Shown here one piece after another: positions 45,939 to 54,526 of a stretch of 64,000 bases of DNA. The position numbers were made by a program, and so were the translations under genes. Numbering within the stretch: position 1 is the stretch's first letter; each line of letters begins with the position of its first letter. Source of the stretch: Moraxellaceae bacterium (GTDB lineage Bacteria; Pseudomonadota; Gammaproteobacteria; Pseudomonadales; Moraxellaceae); the NCBI GenBank assembly GCA_004173455.1, contig SECL01000008.1, positions 1 through 64,000 on the forward strand. The letters are read 5' to 3'. The notes under the pieces were generated by a model. The model searched no databases. It had not been told where the DNA came from and saw nothing but the letters and a program-made list of their open reading frames with translations.

Positions 45939-46736
45939 CTATTGTCCTATTAGCTTGAGGGCTGCATTTTTTAAAGCACCGCCCACACCATACTGATCAA
46001 TCGCATCACTTATTTTGGTAACTAAATCTCGGTTTTGAACAGGTTGTGCCTGCACCTTACCTACATTGACAGGACTGGCTGCATTAACTGATTGTGGAGC
46101 GTTGATCGCAGGCGCTGGCAAGGAGCTTTCGGTCTGGGTGTACTGAGCTTCTACCTCCCGGATCTCGATTAAAGTAATTTCAACAATTAACAGGTACGCT
46201 CCGTTGGTTTGTTCACGGCGATATGAGTAACCAGTGATATTGCAGTTGGTGTATGTTTTTTCTGGTGTTACAACATTGACTAAGTCTAGTGAGTTAGCCA
46301 TATCATCAATAGCATCCAAAAACTCTGTCCGCTCTCGCTCACCCCCACCACCCAGGCTGCCGCCTTTTAGCAAATTAGCCACCTCGCCTAAGGCATTTAA
46401 ACTCCCGCCCCTCGCCATACGTACTGTTGCTTCAAAAGGGTTAATGACTTTGTTGTAGCTAGCAAATGGGCCAGCCTGAACAGGGTAGGTAGATACCTTG
46501 GATGAATTTTTATAGCCAAGATCAAGGACGGTATCTGCAATGACTAGCGGCTTTCCATCGCTCCCGAAAATGCCCCAGCGCTTTTCCGTGGTCAGCGCTC
46601 TCCAGATCTCACCCTGTACCTTTCCTAAAACTGCCGTAACTACTGCTGATGCCGTCTTGCTCCGGGCAATGGCTGGCACACCTGGCATGTTCGGCACATT
46701 GGGAAAAGGAAGCTTTGGAATTGGTAATAAGGCCAT
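45939..46736 (-). CDS. Dit-like baseplate protein
   Basis: 265 residues. A Pro-rich N-terminus precedes a beta domain (KRWGIFGSDGKPLVIADTVLDLGYKNSSKVSTYPVQAG...) and a region ending TYTNCNITGYSYRREQTNGAYLLIVEITLIEIREV. This is characteristic of Dit-like baseplate proteins that connect the tube to the hub. The C-terminal tail (QAQPVQNRDLVTKISDAI...) is low in homology. Confidence 0.7.
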   Translation of the reverse strand: MALLPIPKLPFPNVPNMPGVPAIARSKTASAVVTAVLGKVQGEIWRALTTEKRWGIFGSDGKPLVIADTVLDLGYKNSSKVSTYPVQAGPFASYNKVINPFEATVRMARGGSLNALGEVANLLKGGSLGGGGERERTEFLDAIDDMANSLDLVNVVTPEKTYTNCNITGYSYRREQTNGAYLLIVEITLIEIREVEAQYTQTESSLPAPAINAPQSVNAASPVNVGKVQAQPVQNRDLVTKISDAIDQYGVGGALKNAALKLIGQ

Positions 46737-46760
46737 ATTGATTACTCAAATTTTGGGCAA

Positions 46761-46786
46761 AATAAAACCCGCATAAGCGGGCGTTT
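46761..46786. terminator. Hairpin after small membrane gene
   Basis: CCCGC (46768-46772) and GCGGG (46777-46781) enclose ATAA. T runs follow on the plus strand (CGTTTTTT), and TTTTATTTT follows on the minus strand. It probably ends the 46803-46961 transcript. Confidence 0.7.
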
Positions 46787-46802
46787 TTTCAAACAATGAC
46801 AA

Positions 46803-46961
46803 TCATTTTGTTGCCATTATCAAAGCTGCTATTGCTAAGATTAAAGCGGATGCTGCCAAGATCACATATGAAATGGCTTGTACCAAACCAACACGATTTG
46901 CACCTTCTGGGGTCATTTTTCCATCTACCTTTAATTGAGAATTTGAGGTATGCTTGTTCAT
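46803..46961 (-). CDS. Small membrane protein, 52 aa
   Basis: 52 residues: a polar N-terminus (MNKHTSNSQLKVDGKMTPEGANRV in two pieces around residue 20) and one hydrophobic helix from about residue 26 to 50 (AISYVILAASALILAIAALI). AGGA lies 8-9 bases before the ATG, and a hairpin leader (46998-47027) and terminator frame it. It sits between the Dit-like gene and the zinc-ribbon gene in the phage late region. Function unknown; a regulatory or superinfection role is possible. Confidence 0.6.
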   Translation of the reverse strand: MNKHTSNSQLKVDGKMTPEGANRVGLVQAISYVILAASALILAIAALIMATK

Positions 46962-46997
46962 ACGTTGTTTCCTGTTACTGCACTAATGGGAACACAG

Positions 46998-47035
46998 AAC
47001 CCTCGAAGCCGCCACAGCTCGGGGGTTTGTTTTTT
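46998..47035 (+). terminator. Strong hairpin with plus-strand T run
   Basis: AACCCTCGAAGC (46998-47009) and GCTCGGGGGTT (47017-47027) pair with one mismatch and one bulge; TTTTTT follows on the plus strand. On the minus strand the same hairpin lies in the leader of the 52-aa gene. No plus-strand gene precedes it, so it may be a leader element or the end of a small RNA. Confidence 0.5.
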
Positions 47036-47073
47036 CTGGACTCAGCATATTTCAATGCTTTACCGAAAATCAG

Positions 47074-47089
47074 GCGGAAATATTTCCGC
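47074..47089. repeat. 16-bp palindrome, copy 1
   Basis: GCGGAAATATTTCCGC is a perfect palindrome. Its 12-base core GGAAATATTTCC recurs at 47280-47291. It is a candidate operator for a dimeric DNA-binding protein. Confidence 0.6.
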
Positions 47090-47279
47090 TGGATTTGTAA
47101 ACTTTAAGCCGCAAAATTTATTAGTTCACCCTGCGACCTGCTTAAAAATGATTATTTCATATTCAAAAACATCCAAATGTGGGTGGTTCCAATTGCCTAA
47201 AAAGTAAAAACCCGCTTTTAAGCAGGCTATCACTTGAAATTTATGCACGTAAAACCCTACAGGGGTTAAAAGTCAAGAT

Positions 47280-47291
47280 GGAAATATTTCC
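47280..47291. repeat. 12-bp palindrome, copy 2
   Basis: GGAAATATTTCC is identical to the core of the palindrome at 47074-47089, 206 bases away. It lies about 130 bases before the zinc-ribbon gene start. Confidence 0.6.
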
Positions 47292-47423
47292 GCCCAATAA
47301 AAAACCCACCAGGTTAGTGATGGGCTTTAGGTCAATTAACTGTGACAGTCACGACAAATAAAAAGATCTATCCAAAAATAGGGCTTACTGGTAAATTTCA
47401 ACAAAATAAACAAGGAGGTAATA

Positions 47424-48065
47424 ATGGCTCTTATCAATTGTAAAGAGTGTGGGCACCGTTTTAGTAATAAAGCAAAAGCCTGTCCTATATGTGCTGCCCC
47501 AAATAAGAAAAAGCCTTTTGTAACTATATGGGGTTTGCTATTTATCATTATCGCTATAGCTGTGGCAGGAAACCATAACAAGAATGATAGTGCCCAAAAT
47601 ACAACTACTGAAGATAACACTCCAACAACGATAAATCCGAATCACTCGCTCGCTGAAGACTGCTCACCGACAGGAAATTCAAGCGTGCTATGGAAAGCTG
47701 CCAACTGTAAAGACACTCCTGAACAAAGAGCATTCAATGCAGCACAACACTCCAACGTTAGTGCTGCATGTAAAAAAGATATACATTGTTGGGGCGAACA
47801 ATACAGTAATGATTCAGAAGTACGCTGTGCTGAACCTGTTGAAAAACTTTCAACGTATAATGCCAAATGGATAAATAGCTGGATTGAGCCAAAGTTTAGT
47901 GCCTTTAGATGGCTCAACCAAGAAAACGGAACACTAACCTATGTTGGTGACAAGCTCGAATTTCAGAATGGTTTTGGAGCATATCAAAATTACATATATG
48001 AATGTGATTATGACCCATCAACCAAAACCGTTCTAAATGTTAGAGCTTATCCTGGTCATTTGTAA
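47424..48065 (+). CDS. Zinc-ribbon membrane protein (prophage accessory gene)
   Basis: 213 residues. An N-terminal zinc ribbon (CKECGHRFSNKAKACPIC, four Cys) is followed by a membrane helix (about 33-48, FVTIWGLLFIIIAIAVAG), a Thr/Asn linker and an extracytoplasmic Cys-containing domain (EDCSP, NCKD, ACKKDIHCW, RCAEP, ECDYD). An optimal AAGGAGGT ribosome-binding site lies upstream. It is on the opposite strand inside the phage tail operon, the hallmark of a lysogeny-expressed moron gene. Function unknown; surface or envelope modification is a guess. Confidence 0.75.
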   Translation: MALINCKECGHRFSNKAKACPICAAPNKKKPFVTIWGLLFIIIAIAVAGNHNKNDSAQNTTTEDNTPTTINPNHSLAEDCSPTGNSSVLWKAANCKDTPEQRAFNAAQHSNVSAACKKDIHCWGEQYSNDSEVRCAEPVEKLSTYNAKWINSWIEPKFSAFRWLNQENGTLTYVGDKLEFQNGFGAYQNYIYECDYDPSTKTVLNVRAYPGHL

Positions 48066-48070
48066 AATAA

Positions 48071-50152
48071 CTAACTCATTCCCTTATCAGCAGCATAGCT
48101 ATTAAATGCAAGAGAATTTTCAAGCGCCGGCTGAATGCTTGCTGCAATGCCTGCTGCATCCGTTGCCTGCGTATGAATATTGATTGTTCCAATGGTCGTT
48201 TCAACCGTTGACGCTGATGTATGGTTTCTACTACCTTGCTTAATAGACATTTGTTGCCTTGCTCCGATACCATAAGGCATGACAGGACTAGTTTTGCTTT
48301 TCTGCATTCGGTTGAGTACAGATGGCACATAGTTCCTAGTTTCCTTAAATGGTGGAATGCCGTGATATTTATCTACATTCCCTTCACCAGCATTATAAGC
48401 TGCTACGGCATGTGATAAATTTCCTTTGTACCTTTTTATAAGCCAAGTCAGATATTGAGCTGCCCCATTAGCTGATTGATGAAAGTCCATCCTATCTTTT
48501 ACATTAAATCTTGTCGCGGTGGCTGGCATAAACTGAAAATCGCCCATCGCACCTGCTGAAGACTTACCTTTATTTTGACCTCTACGTGATTCTTGTGCCC
48601 AAATAGAATCCAACAAACCCGCTGGCAAGCCATATGCTTTTTCTAACTGACCAAGGTGTTGTTGCTTTTTAATGATGTCACCAGAATAAGGAGTAGCTGG
48701 CCTCATAACTCCATTATTCCGAGAACCACCACTAGGCACTACACTGTGATCATTGGTTCCATTACCTAGACCAAAAGGCTGTAAAGCTGCATCCCCAATA
48801 CGGCGTAGACTGCCAAAAACACCCATATCCCAGGATAACTTATCTTTAGGTATAGGCTTGGCGGCTTGCTCATCAGTCATTGCCTCAATCTGGGCATTAC
48901 TTTCAGTAGAAATTAAAACACGAGCTGCTTTTGCCCAGTGTCCTTCAGCCAAGAATTTCAATGCTGTGGCCACATTGGTAATCATATTCAATGCTTCCGA
49001 AAACTCCTGAGCAATGGTGCGGCCTACAGCACTTAAAGTCTTTTTAAGCATGTCAGCATTTTCTTTTGTCCCAATGAGCTTAACAATAGCATCCCATAAT
49101 TCACTCACCGCTTTGGTGGCACCCTTAATCTCAGGTTCCCATTTATCCCAGTCAATAAATGATTTTCCACCACGCTTCCATACTTGGTAACTGTCCCAGA
49201 GTAGGCCGACAGCAGCAGCTAATATCAAAATAGGCGCAACAGCCAGCATAATACCGGCAAACGCAGGAATAAGAGTTGCTGTCACAACAACAGCAATCGC
49301 TGTTAATGCACCGACAATAAAGTCCTGATTCTGGCTACACCACTGGCCAAGGCGCTGTAATGTTGCTAAAAATCCTTCCAAGTAAGGCACGATAAAATCA
49401 AAAAACTCGCGGCCCATTGCCTTGGCCTGCTGCTTCATTTCAGTAAATGCTGCAATTAGCTCACGGGCTTTCTCAGCCTGTTTTGCAGTTACCAAAGCAT
49501 TTTTTTGTTGAGCATCCAACATTTTCTGAAGCTCAACTCGGCCTTTCATAATCGCATCGACTTCACCCGCACCTAGTCCAGCTGATGTAGCAAGATTAAA
49601 AAACTCATCTTTACTGAATCGGCCACTATCAAATTGCTCTGCCAGATCTAGCAATACTGAGTTGTAATCACGCATTTTATTAGTTGCATCGACTGGCAAA
49701 ACAGCCATTTGACTTAAAAAGCCCATTAAAGAACCCATCTCACCTTTATACTTGAGGTCAGTAAATTCTTTGGCAAAGCGGGAGGCTCCTTGCGCGGCTT
49801 CATCAGCTTTACCACCTACCAGCTCAACAACATTACCAAGAGCATGAATATCCTGAGTAGCCTGACCAGTATGAGCAGATAGACGCCCTAACTCTGCTTC
49901 AGCCTGCACAATCTGGGTGATGAAAGTTGTTAATCCTGTAGTGCCAGCTAATAAAACAAAAGCCTCACTTGCCACTTTTTTGAACTCATTAACACCAGTA
50001 GCCAATTTTTTAAAACCATCTTCCATTTCTTTAGTGTGTTTTGTGGACTCACTTTTTAAATTAGATAGTTCTTTTTTGGCTTTTTCCTTACCTTTGGTGA
50101 ACTCTGTGTCATCAAGCATAAACTTAATGACTAATTCATCAATTGTTGCCAT
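48071..50152 (-). CDS. Tape measure protein with lytic transglycosylase domain
   Basis: 693 residues. The N-terminal half is coiled-coil-like (TKGKEKAKKELSNLKSESTKHTKEMEDG) with hydrophobic stretches (about 280-320, LTAIAVVVTATLIPAFAGIML). The C-terminal part (about 520-640) is an SLT domain: catalytic Glu in IWAQESRRG, GAMGDFQFMPATA, and AVAAYNAGEGNVDKY. It sets tail length and locally opens the cell wall during DNA injection. Short for a tape measure, implying a short contractile tail. Confidence 0.92.
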   Translation of the reverse strand: MATIDELVIKFMLDDTEFTKGKEKAKKELSNLKSESTKHTKEMEDGFKKLATGVNEFKKVASEAFVLLAGTTGLTTFITQIVQAEAELGRLSAHTGQATQDIHALGNVVELVGGKADEAAQGASRFAKEFTDLKYKGEMGSLMGFLSQMAVLPVDATNKMRDYNSVLLDLAEQFDSGRFSKDEFFNLATSAGLGAGEVDAIMKGRVELQKMLDAQQKNALVTAKQAEKARELIAAFTEMKQQAKAMGREFFDFIVPYLEGFLATLQRLGQWCSQNQDFIVGALTAIAVVVTATLIPAFAGIMLAVAPILILAAAVGLLWDSYQVWKRGGKSFIDWDKWEPEIKGATKAVSELWDAIVKLIGTKENADMLKKTLSAVGRTIAQEFSEALNMITNVATALKFLAEGHWAKAARVLISTESNAQIEAMTDEQAAKPIPKDKLSWDMGVFGSLRRIGDAALQPFGLGNGTNDHSVVPSGGSRNNGVMRPATPYSGDIIKKQQHLGQLEKAYGLPAGLLDSIWAQESRRGQNKGKSSAGAMGDFQFMPATATRFNVKDRMDFHQSANGAAQYLTWLIKRYKGNLSHAVAAYNAGEGNVDKYHGIPPFKETRNYVPSVLNRMQKSKTSPVMPYGIGARQQMSIKQGSRNHTSASTVETTIGTINIHTQATDAAGIAASIQPALENSLAFNSYAADKGMS

Positions 50153-50743
50153 GAGATAGTGCCTCGTTATAGCGATCTATGCTAATAATTTCAAGCAAGT
50201 TATAAACGTCCTCAACACTATAAACTGTTTGTAATTCATTTAAGGTTGCGAGCCTGCTGGAAATAACAGCTCCAAGAATTGGCGGTATATTGAGATACTC
50301 CAGACTGCGGGGATTCCTTAAGCCGCTGCTGACCCCGAAGTCGATTTGAGCGCGGCCATAGAAAAACCCAGATGTAACTCAAAAATAGCTTTGCGTAATT
50401 TGATATAGGTGGAAACCTCTTCAATGTCCGCACCATCACCATGAATTATTACCCGAGTAATTGAAGGCATTACGATCTGGGCGCATTCCAGCATTTCGTC
50501 CAGTAGCGGCTTGACTACCTGATAATCCAGTTTTGTCAGTGCGCTAAAACCAATACTGGCCATTCCAGCCATGCCTGCTGAAATAGCTTCTTCAGGTATA
50601 TCTAGGCCAGCATTCGTCAAAGCCAGAATTGCACGGGTTGCCCAGCTTTCAGCCTGATATGCCGGCATTTCAGTGAGCAGAAAGGTTTTACCTTTGTCCC
50701 GATTGTCTGTATCAATCGTAATAGTTGAAGTTTTGCGGCTCAT
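50139..50743 (-). CDS. Frameshifted tail assembly chaperone (G-T fusion)
   Basis: Predicted -1 frameshift product: residues 1-127 from the G frame (50743 to 50363), then 74 residues in the -1 frame from 50363 to the stop at 50141-50139. The -1 frame begins FYGRAQIDFG and continues through NIPPILGAVISSRLATLNEL to YNEALSHGNN, with no stops. It overlaps the tape-measure start by 14 bases. Lambda-like gpG/gpGT pairs act this way to chaperone the tape measure and tube. The slip site is given separately. Confidence 0.75.
50318..50743 (-). CDS. Tail assembly chaperone, short form (G)
   Basis: 141 residues with no known domain beyond its position between tube and tape-measure genes. The acidic middle region (KPLLDEMLECAQIVMP) and the C-terminal SGSAAA before the TAA are typical of short-form chaperones. 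Normal termination gives this product; slippage at GGGTTTT gives the long form. The order tube, chaperone, tape measure is conserved in tailed phages. Confidence 0.85.
   Translation of the reverse strand: MSRKTSTITIDTDNRDKGKTFLLTEMPAYQAESWATRAILALTNAGLDIPEEAISAGMAGMASIGFSALTKLDYQVVKPLLDEMLECAQIVMPSITRVIIHGDGADIEEVSTYIKLRKAIFELHLGFSMAALKSTSGSAAA
50363..50369 (-). promoter_or_regulatory. -1 ribosomal slip site GGGTTTT
   Basis: On the minus strand, G-GGT-TTT occupies zero-frame codons 126-127 of the G frame and fits the X-XXY-YYZ slippery heptamer. The -1 frame is open from here to 50139. Confidence 0.7.
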
Positions 50744-50790
50744 AATTTCATATCCTAAAAATAAGAAGCCTTCATAAAGAAGGCGGTTAA

Positions 50791-51222
50791 TTACATAATT
50801 GCCTGAGTGATACTTTCAAAAACAATGGTGTATTTTTGCGGTTGCAATGTTTTCTTGGCATCTGGAAAGGGGTTGTAGTTGGTGAGTACGCCGCGGGTGC
50901 AGGTGTAGGTTTTACCTGTCGCCGGCAACGTGATGGTTGCATCCAGAAAGATCACATCACGGCTGGTTTTGGTGGCAGCTACAATGGCATCAAATACCTT
51001 GATACTGGGACTATCCGCCTGAAGTGCAATATTGATCTTGCTGGGGTTTGGGGTGTAGCCTGCTGACAGCTTGCCATCCACACCCATCATCACCTCGGCT
51101 AGATCCATAGCATCACCGGCAAAGGCATCATCAGCGGCATAGCCCTGCAAGGTTTGCGGTGCTGGAAAAACTGCGGTGGCAGTCAGGGTAAAAACACTAT
51201 TGGCACTGGTAATCGTGGCCAT
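50791..51222 (-). CDS. Tail tube protein (DUF3277)
   Basis: 143 residues. MATITSANSVFTLTATAVFPAPQTLQGYAADDAF in parts and GVDGKLSAGYTPNPSKINIALQADSPSIKVFD match the DUF3277 tube family that accompanies DUF3383 sheaths. It polymerises into the inner tube of the contractile tail. It has a well-separated leader on both sides. Confidence 0.88.
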   Translation of the reverse strand: MATITSANSVFTLTATAVFPAPQTLQGYAADDAFAGDAMDLAEVMMGVDGKLSAGYTPNPSKINIALQADSPSIKVFDAIVAATKTSRDVIFLDATITLPATGKTYTCTRGVLTNYNPFPDAKKTLQPQKYTIVFESITQAIM

Positions 51223-51285
51223 ATTTAAGATCCTTTGTTTTGTAAGCGGATAAACAATTAGGCCACCGCATGGGTGGCCTTGGAT

Positions 51286-52767
51286 TTACTGCACGCTGAT
51301 GGATTTTAAGTTGAGCTGTTGGATGCTACCGCCGTCGGTGTACCACAGCTTACAAGGTGGTGATGTGCGTCCACCGCGCACTGGTGCAGTAGCAGGCAGG
51401 ATCTGCAAGTACCAGCCAGTTTCCGTAATGACATCATCAATCTTGCGGCCGGCTTCCTGATTGATCTGGGCAATCTGTGCTTCAGACATGGGAATACCAC
51501 TACGAATTGCACCAAAGTTTTTTGCCGCATTGATCGGATCAAGACAGGCTGACCGTACCAGATCATAACCAGCCTGGTTATAAGGCACTGAATTGGTATT
51601 CATCAGCATATTTAGCATGGCAGCCTGTAACTGGCTGTTGAGGTAAATCTGGTTAATGAATGAATCAGCCCAGCGCCACTGGCCAGTAATCTGTCCAGAC
51701 TGGAATAGGTTAAAAGTTTCAGTCTTAGTGGCGTATACCCCATAAAAGTTATAACCGTTGGCCAGCAGGGTTTTGGCGACAGTTGCATTGGTGACACTGG
51801 GCTGTAATCCAGACTGGCCTTTATAAGCAAAGGTAATACGTCCGTTGATTTCCGTAAAATTAATGCTGGCCGCCATACCACAGACAAAAGCTGCAATCCG
51901 AAAGTCAGAATAAATCGGAATAGTGCCGTCATACTCTAGCGTTGTCAGGTAAGCACCAACGCTCGGCGTTTCACCATCAGTCTGGGTTGCAGCAATATCG
52001 GTATCCCACATCACATAGGCGTAAGTGAGATCCTGCTCATTAACCCATTTTGCAAAAGCAACCTTGCTATCGCAATCTGGCTCAAACAAGGTGGTAAAGG
52101 TTCCCCAGTTCTGGGTCTGGCTAATGATGGCATCCATTATGCTGGCCGGATCTGTTGCAAGCGCACCTTGTGATAGAGTTGGCCCCTGTCCTTCAGCAAG
52201 TCCTAATGTGCTGGCCAATGTGCCGGTCGCAAAGGTAATGGTAGACCCATCCCCTTCCGAGTCTGAGGCAATCCCAAAGGCAGATAGAGTAGGCTCATAG
52301 GACACCAATACCCCTAAGCCTAAAGCTGTCTGGATAATGCTGGCCGCATTAGCAAAGCTGGTGGCAGTCGATAAATTAATATTGGCGGCAGTCTTGGTCG
52401 TACCATCAACTACAACGGACAATGAGCCGGAATGAGCCTTGAGCTGAGCCAGCGTCATACCAAGGGTAATACCCCGCAACCACGCGCTGGTATCGGTCAT
52501 ATTATACTGGGCAAAATACAACAGACTGGGCTGGATGCTGCTATTTTTAAAACCTTTAAAATAAATAGCAGCCGCTTCAGCTTCTTCTGACTCAGCACCG
52601 AACAGGGCTTTTACATCTGTTAGGGTAGAAAAGCCCACCACCAGTTGGGCTGGGATCAGTGGGCTTTGGGTTAGGAAAATTGCATTAAGTGATAATGCGG
52701 TGCCACCAGTACCGACAACGGCAGGCTGCACATTGACCAGTTGGCTGGCCGGGATCGTATTATCCAT
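51286..52767 (-). CDS. Tail sheath protein (DUF3383)
   Basis: 493 residues of the DUF3383 family, with characteristic ITQSPLIPAQLVVGFSTLTDVKALFG-type N-terminus, KGQSGLQPSVTNATVAKTLLANGYNFYGVYA and the C-terminal VRGGRTSPPCKLWYTDGGSIQQLNLKSI. It forms the contractile sheath and proves the myovirus type of this prophage. A terminator precedes it at 52800. Confidence 0.92.
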   Translation of the reverse strand: MDNTIPASQLVNVQPAVVGTGGTALSLNAIFLTQSPLIPAQLVVGFSTLTDVKALFGAESEEAEAAAIYFKGFKNSSIQPSLLYFAQYNMTDTSAWLRGITLGMTLAQLKAHSGSLSVVVDGTTKTAANINLSTATSFANAASIIQTALGLGVLVSYEPTLSAFGIASDSEGDGSTITFATGTLASTLGLAEGQGPTLSQGALATDPASIMDAIISQTQNWGTFTTLFEPDCDSKVAFAKWVNEQDLTYAYVMWDTDIAATQTDGETPSVGAYLTTLEYDGTIPIYSDFRIAAFVCGMAASINFTEINGRITFAYKGQSGLQPSVTNATVAKTLLANGYNFYGVYATKTETFNLFQSGQITGQWRWADSFINQIYLNSQLQAAMLNMLMNTNSVPYNQAGYDLVRSACLDPINAAKNFGAIRSGIPMSEAQIAQINQEAGRKIDDVITETGWYLQILPATAPVRGGRTSPPCKLWYTDGGSIQQLNLKSISVQ

Positions 52768-52799
52768 ACTGGATCTCTCTATTAAAAAATTGCAGGCAT

Positions 52800-52820
52800 A
52801 AAAAACCGCCCTGAAGGCGG
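52800..52820 (-). terminator. Hairpin between 52850 gene and sheath
   Basis: CCGCC and GGCGG enclose CTGAA; TTTTTT follows on the minus strand. It lies just after the stop of the upstream 287-aa gene. Confidence 0.75.
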
Positions 52821-52849
52821 CATAGTTTGATTGTTAATCGTGTATGTAC

Positions 52850-53713
52850 TCATGGCCAATTCTGTTGACCACAGGAATGAATAGTTATCTCGTCAGTACC
52901 AAACAGCGTTTGAATTGGATCATTGGGCTGATCTATCACCGAGAAAAACTTAATGGTTGTTGGATTAGAACCCAACAAAGCCTCAACAGATTCGGTGCCA
53001 GTGATCGTATTCCCGTCAAATAGAAATGATCCTAAACTATCACCTGATGAGAATGTGTCATCCGGGACTTGTATACCTGCCTGTCCGGGGTTGCCAAATA
53101 CAATCATGCTAAATAGCAACGATGACGGTAAGTCAGGATTTGCAAATTTATCAAGATCAAGTGCCCAGCGTTCAATAGCTCCACCATTAACCTGATAATC
53201 AATAAGATAATTGGCTAATGGAAAAGTGTGTGTCGGTATAACTAGATTTTGAGGTATACAGTCACCGCTTTCAGCAGCAGCCAAACAAAATACTAAGCTG
53301 CCATCTGCCAGTTCAGCAAAACTCTGATTGGTATTTTCTTCCCGCAAAATATAACTGTTGGGGTTACCCTCAGTATTTTTAGGCACAAACATAATATGAT
53401 GAGGTGCAGTATTATCAATGTTCCAAAAATCAGCAAAGCCGTCATTTTGTGCTTCGATAATATTGCTTAAGTTGATACGGATAGTTGCTGCTGGATCGTA
53501 TTGACTTGGATAATGCACATCATCCACATAAACATCCCAGTCGCCATCTAGTCGCTCAAATCCCATGTGATCAGTAGCCCCCGCGCAGCTAATCTCAGCA
53601 CCAGACTGCTCAGCACAACAAGGGCAACTATAAACACCGGGTGACGCCCGGCCACCAACTGAGAGCACAGCAGGTTTTATAGCCACAAGGCTGTTAGGGT
53701 TGATTGTTTTCAT
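52850..53713 (-). CDS. Phage protein of unknown function, 287 aa
   Basis: A Cys-rich N-terminus (YSCPCCAEQSGAEISCAG, residues about 28-46) precedes beta-rich, acidic sequence (PSQYDPAATIRINLSNIIEAQNDGFADFWNIDNTAPHH) of unknown fold. It lies between the tail terminator and sheath genes, a slot that varies among phages. It may be a decoration or accessory tail protein. I recognise no family. Confidence 0.6.
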   Translation of the reverse strand: MKTINPNSLVAIKPAVLSVGGRASPGVYSCPCCAEQSGAEISCAGATDHMGFERLDGDWDVYVDDVHYPSQYDPAATIRINLSNIIEAQNDGFADFWNIDNTAPHHIMFVPKNTEGNPNSYILREENTNQSFAELADGSLVFCLAAAESGDCIPQNLVIPTHTFPLANYLIDYQVNGGAIERWALDLDKFANPDLPSSLLFSMIVFGNPGQAGIQVPDDTFSSGDSLGSFLFDGNTITGTESVEALLGSNPTTIKFFSVIDQPNDPIQTLFGTDEITIHSCGQQNWP

Positions 53714-54158
53714 AGGAAATAGTCACCACAGGGTTATATTGAAAATAAACAGTAATTACCCAGCGCTTTTCATAAAGCTGTTCAGCATTAACAAAAGGCA
53801 TTAGTTTGGGATCGTCGGCATACAGCGGCTGAATATTTTCCGGAAACTGGCTGCATGCATACTCATCCCGCAGCAGGGTGGTTAACAGGCTGGCATGGTC
53901 ACTGGACTTTTCACCGTAGCAATCAATCTGCATGGCGTATTTTTGCGGCTGGGTAATGACCTGGTGCGTCTGTAAATAGTTAGTGGTATTGGTGGCCAGC
54001 CGGCAGGCAAATAAAGGCGTTAGCAGGATGTACTGCCCTTTTGGTGGCGCCACCCCATTGTCCAGACCTTTCACTACTTCAATATCAGGAATGACAGATA
54101 AAATAAAACCGCGTAAAGCGGTCAAAATGTCACTCTCGGTTAAGCTCACTGTAAGCAT
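53694..54158 (-). CDS. Tail terminator / neck protein
   Basis: 154 residues from the ATG at 54158 (AAGG upstream; the longer frame to 54185 begins inside the previous gene). ESDILTALRGFILSVIPDIEVVKG, PKGQYILLTPLF and the YAMQIDCYGEKSSDHASLLTTLLRDEYAC segment resemble neck-terminator proteins that cap tail growth. Call is from sequence character and synteny. Confidence 0.7.
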   Translation of the reverse strand: MLTVSLTESDILTALRGFILSVIPDIEVVKGLDNGVAPPKGQYILLTPLFACRLATNTTNYLQTHQVITQPQKYAMQIDCYGEKSSDHASLLTTLLRDEYACSQFPENIQPLYADDPKLMPFVNAEQLYEKRWVITVYFQYNPVVTISYENNQP

Positions 54159-54526
54159 ACGATTACCTTGCTCCACTCTGGCCAAGTTTCAAGAACATGC
54201 ACTACCCGCCACGCCTGAGTCTTACCACCAGATGGCTCTGCAAAATGTAGCAAATCGCCACCCTGCTGGCTGGCCCGGATAACACCAAAAGCCTGGCCTG
54301 GTAAAAATACCGTCCGGAGCACGCCCTGAATATTCATGTTATTGACGTGCTCCAGATCCCGACCGTTCACGCCCTGCACCTGAATATTACCGGTGCACGT
54401 CACATACTGTGGTGTACGGCCACCATCGGGCGCGGTGTCATACTCACCAGTACTTCGTTTGAGCACGGCCGGAATATCCGGATTAACCGCATTAATGGCA
54501 CCACGCACAATACCGTGTAAATTCAT
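54146..54526 (-). CDS. Head-closure/head-tail connector protein
   Basis: 126 residues, beta-rich (YVTCTGNIQVQGVNGRDLEHVNNMNIQGVLRTVFLPGQAFGVIRASQQGGDLLHF). Its place between the tail completion and terminator genes suggests a head-closure role. It overlaps the next gene by 13 bases. Confidence 0.65.
   Translation of the reverse strand: MNLHGIVRGAINAVNPDIPAVLKRSTGEYDTAPDGGRTPQYVTCTGNIQVQGVNGRDLEHVNNMNIQGVLRTVFLPGQAFGVIRASQQGGDLLHFAEPSGGKTQAWRVVHVLETWPEWSKVIVCLQ

Noticed and set aside
46796..47107. 103-codon plus-strand frame
   Set aside because: Antisense to the 52-aa gene and its hairpin; composition and lack of ribosome-binding site argue against it.
50236..50442. 68-codon frame after the tail chaperone
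   Set aside because: It is the +1 frame; the open -1 frame joined by GGGTTTT explains the region better.
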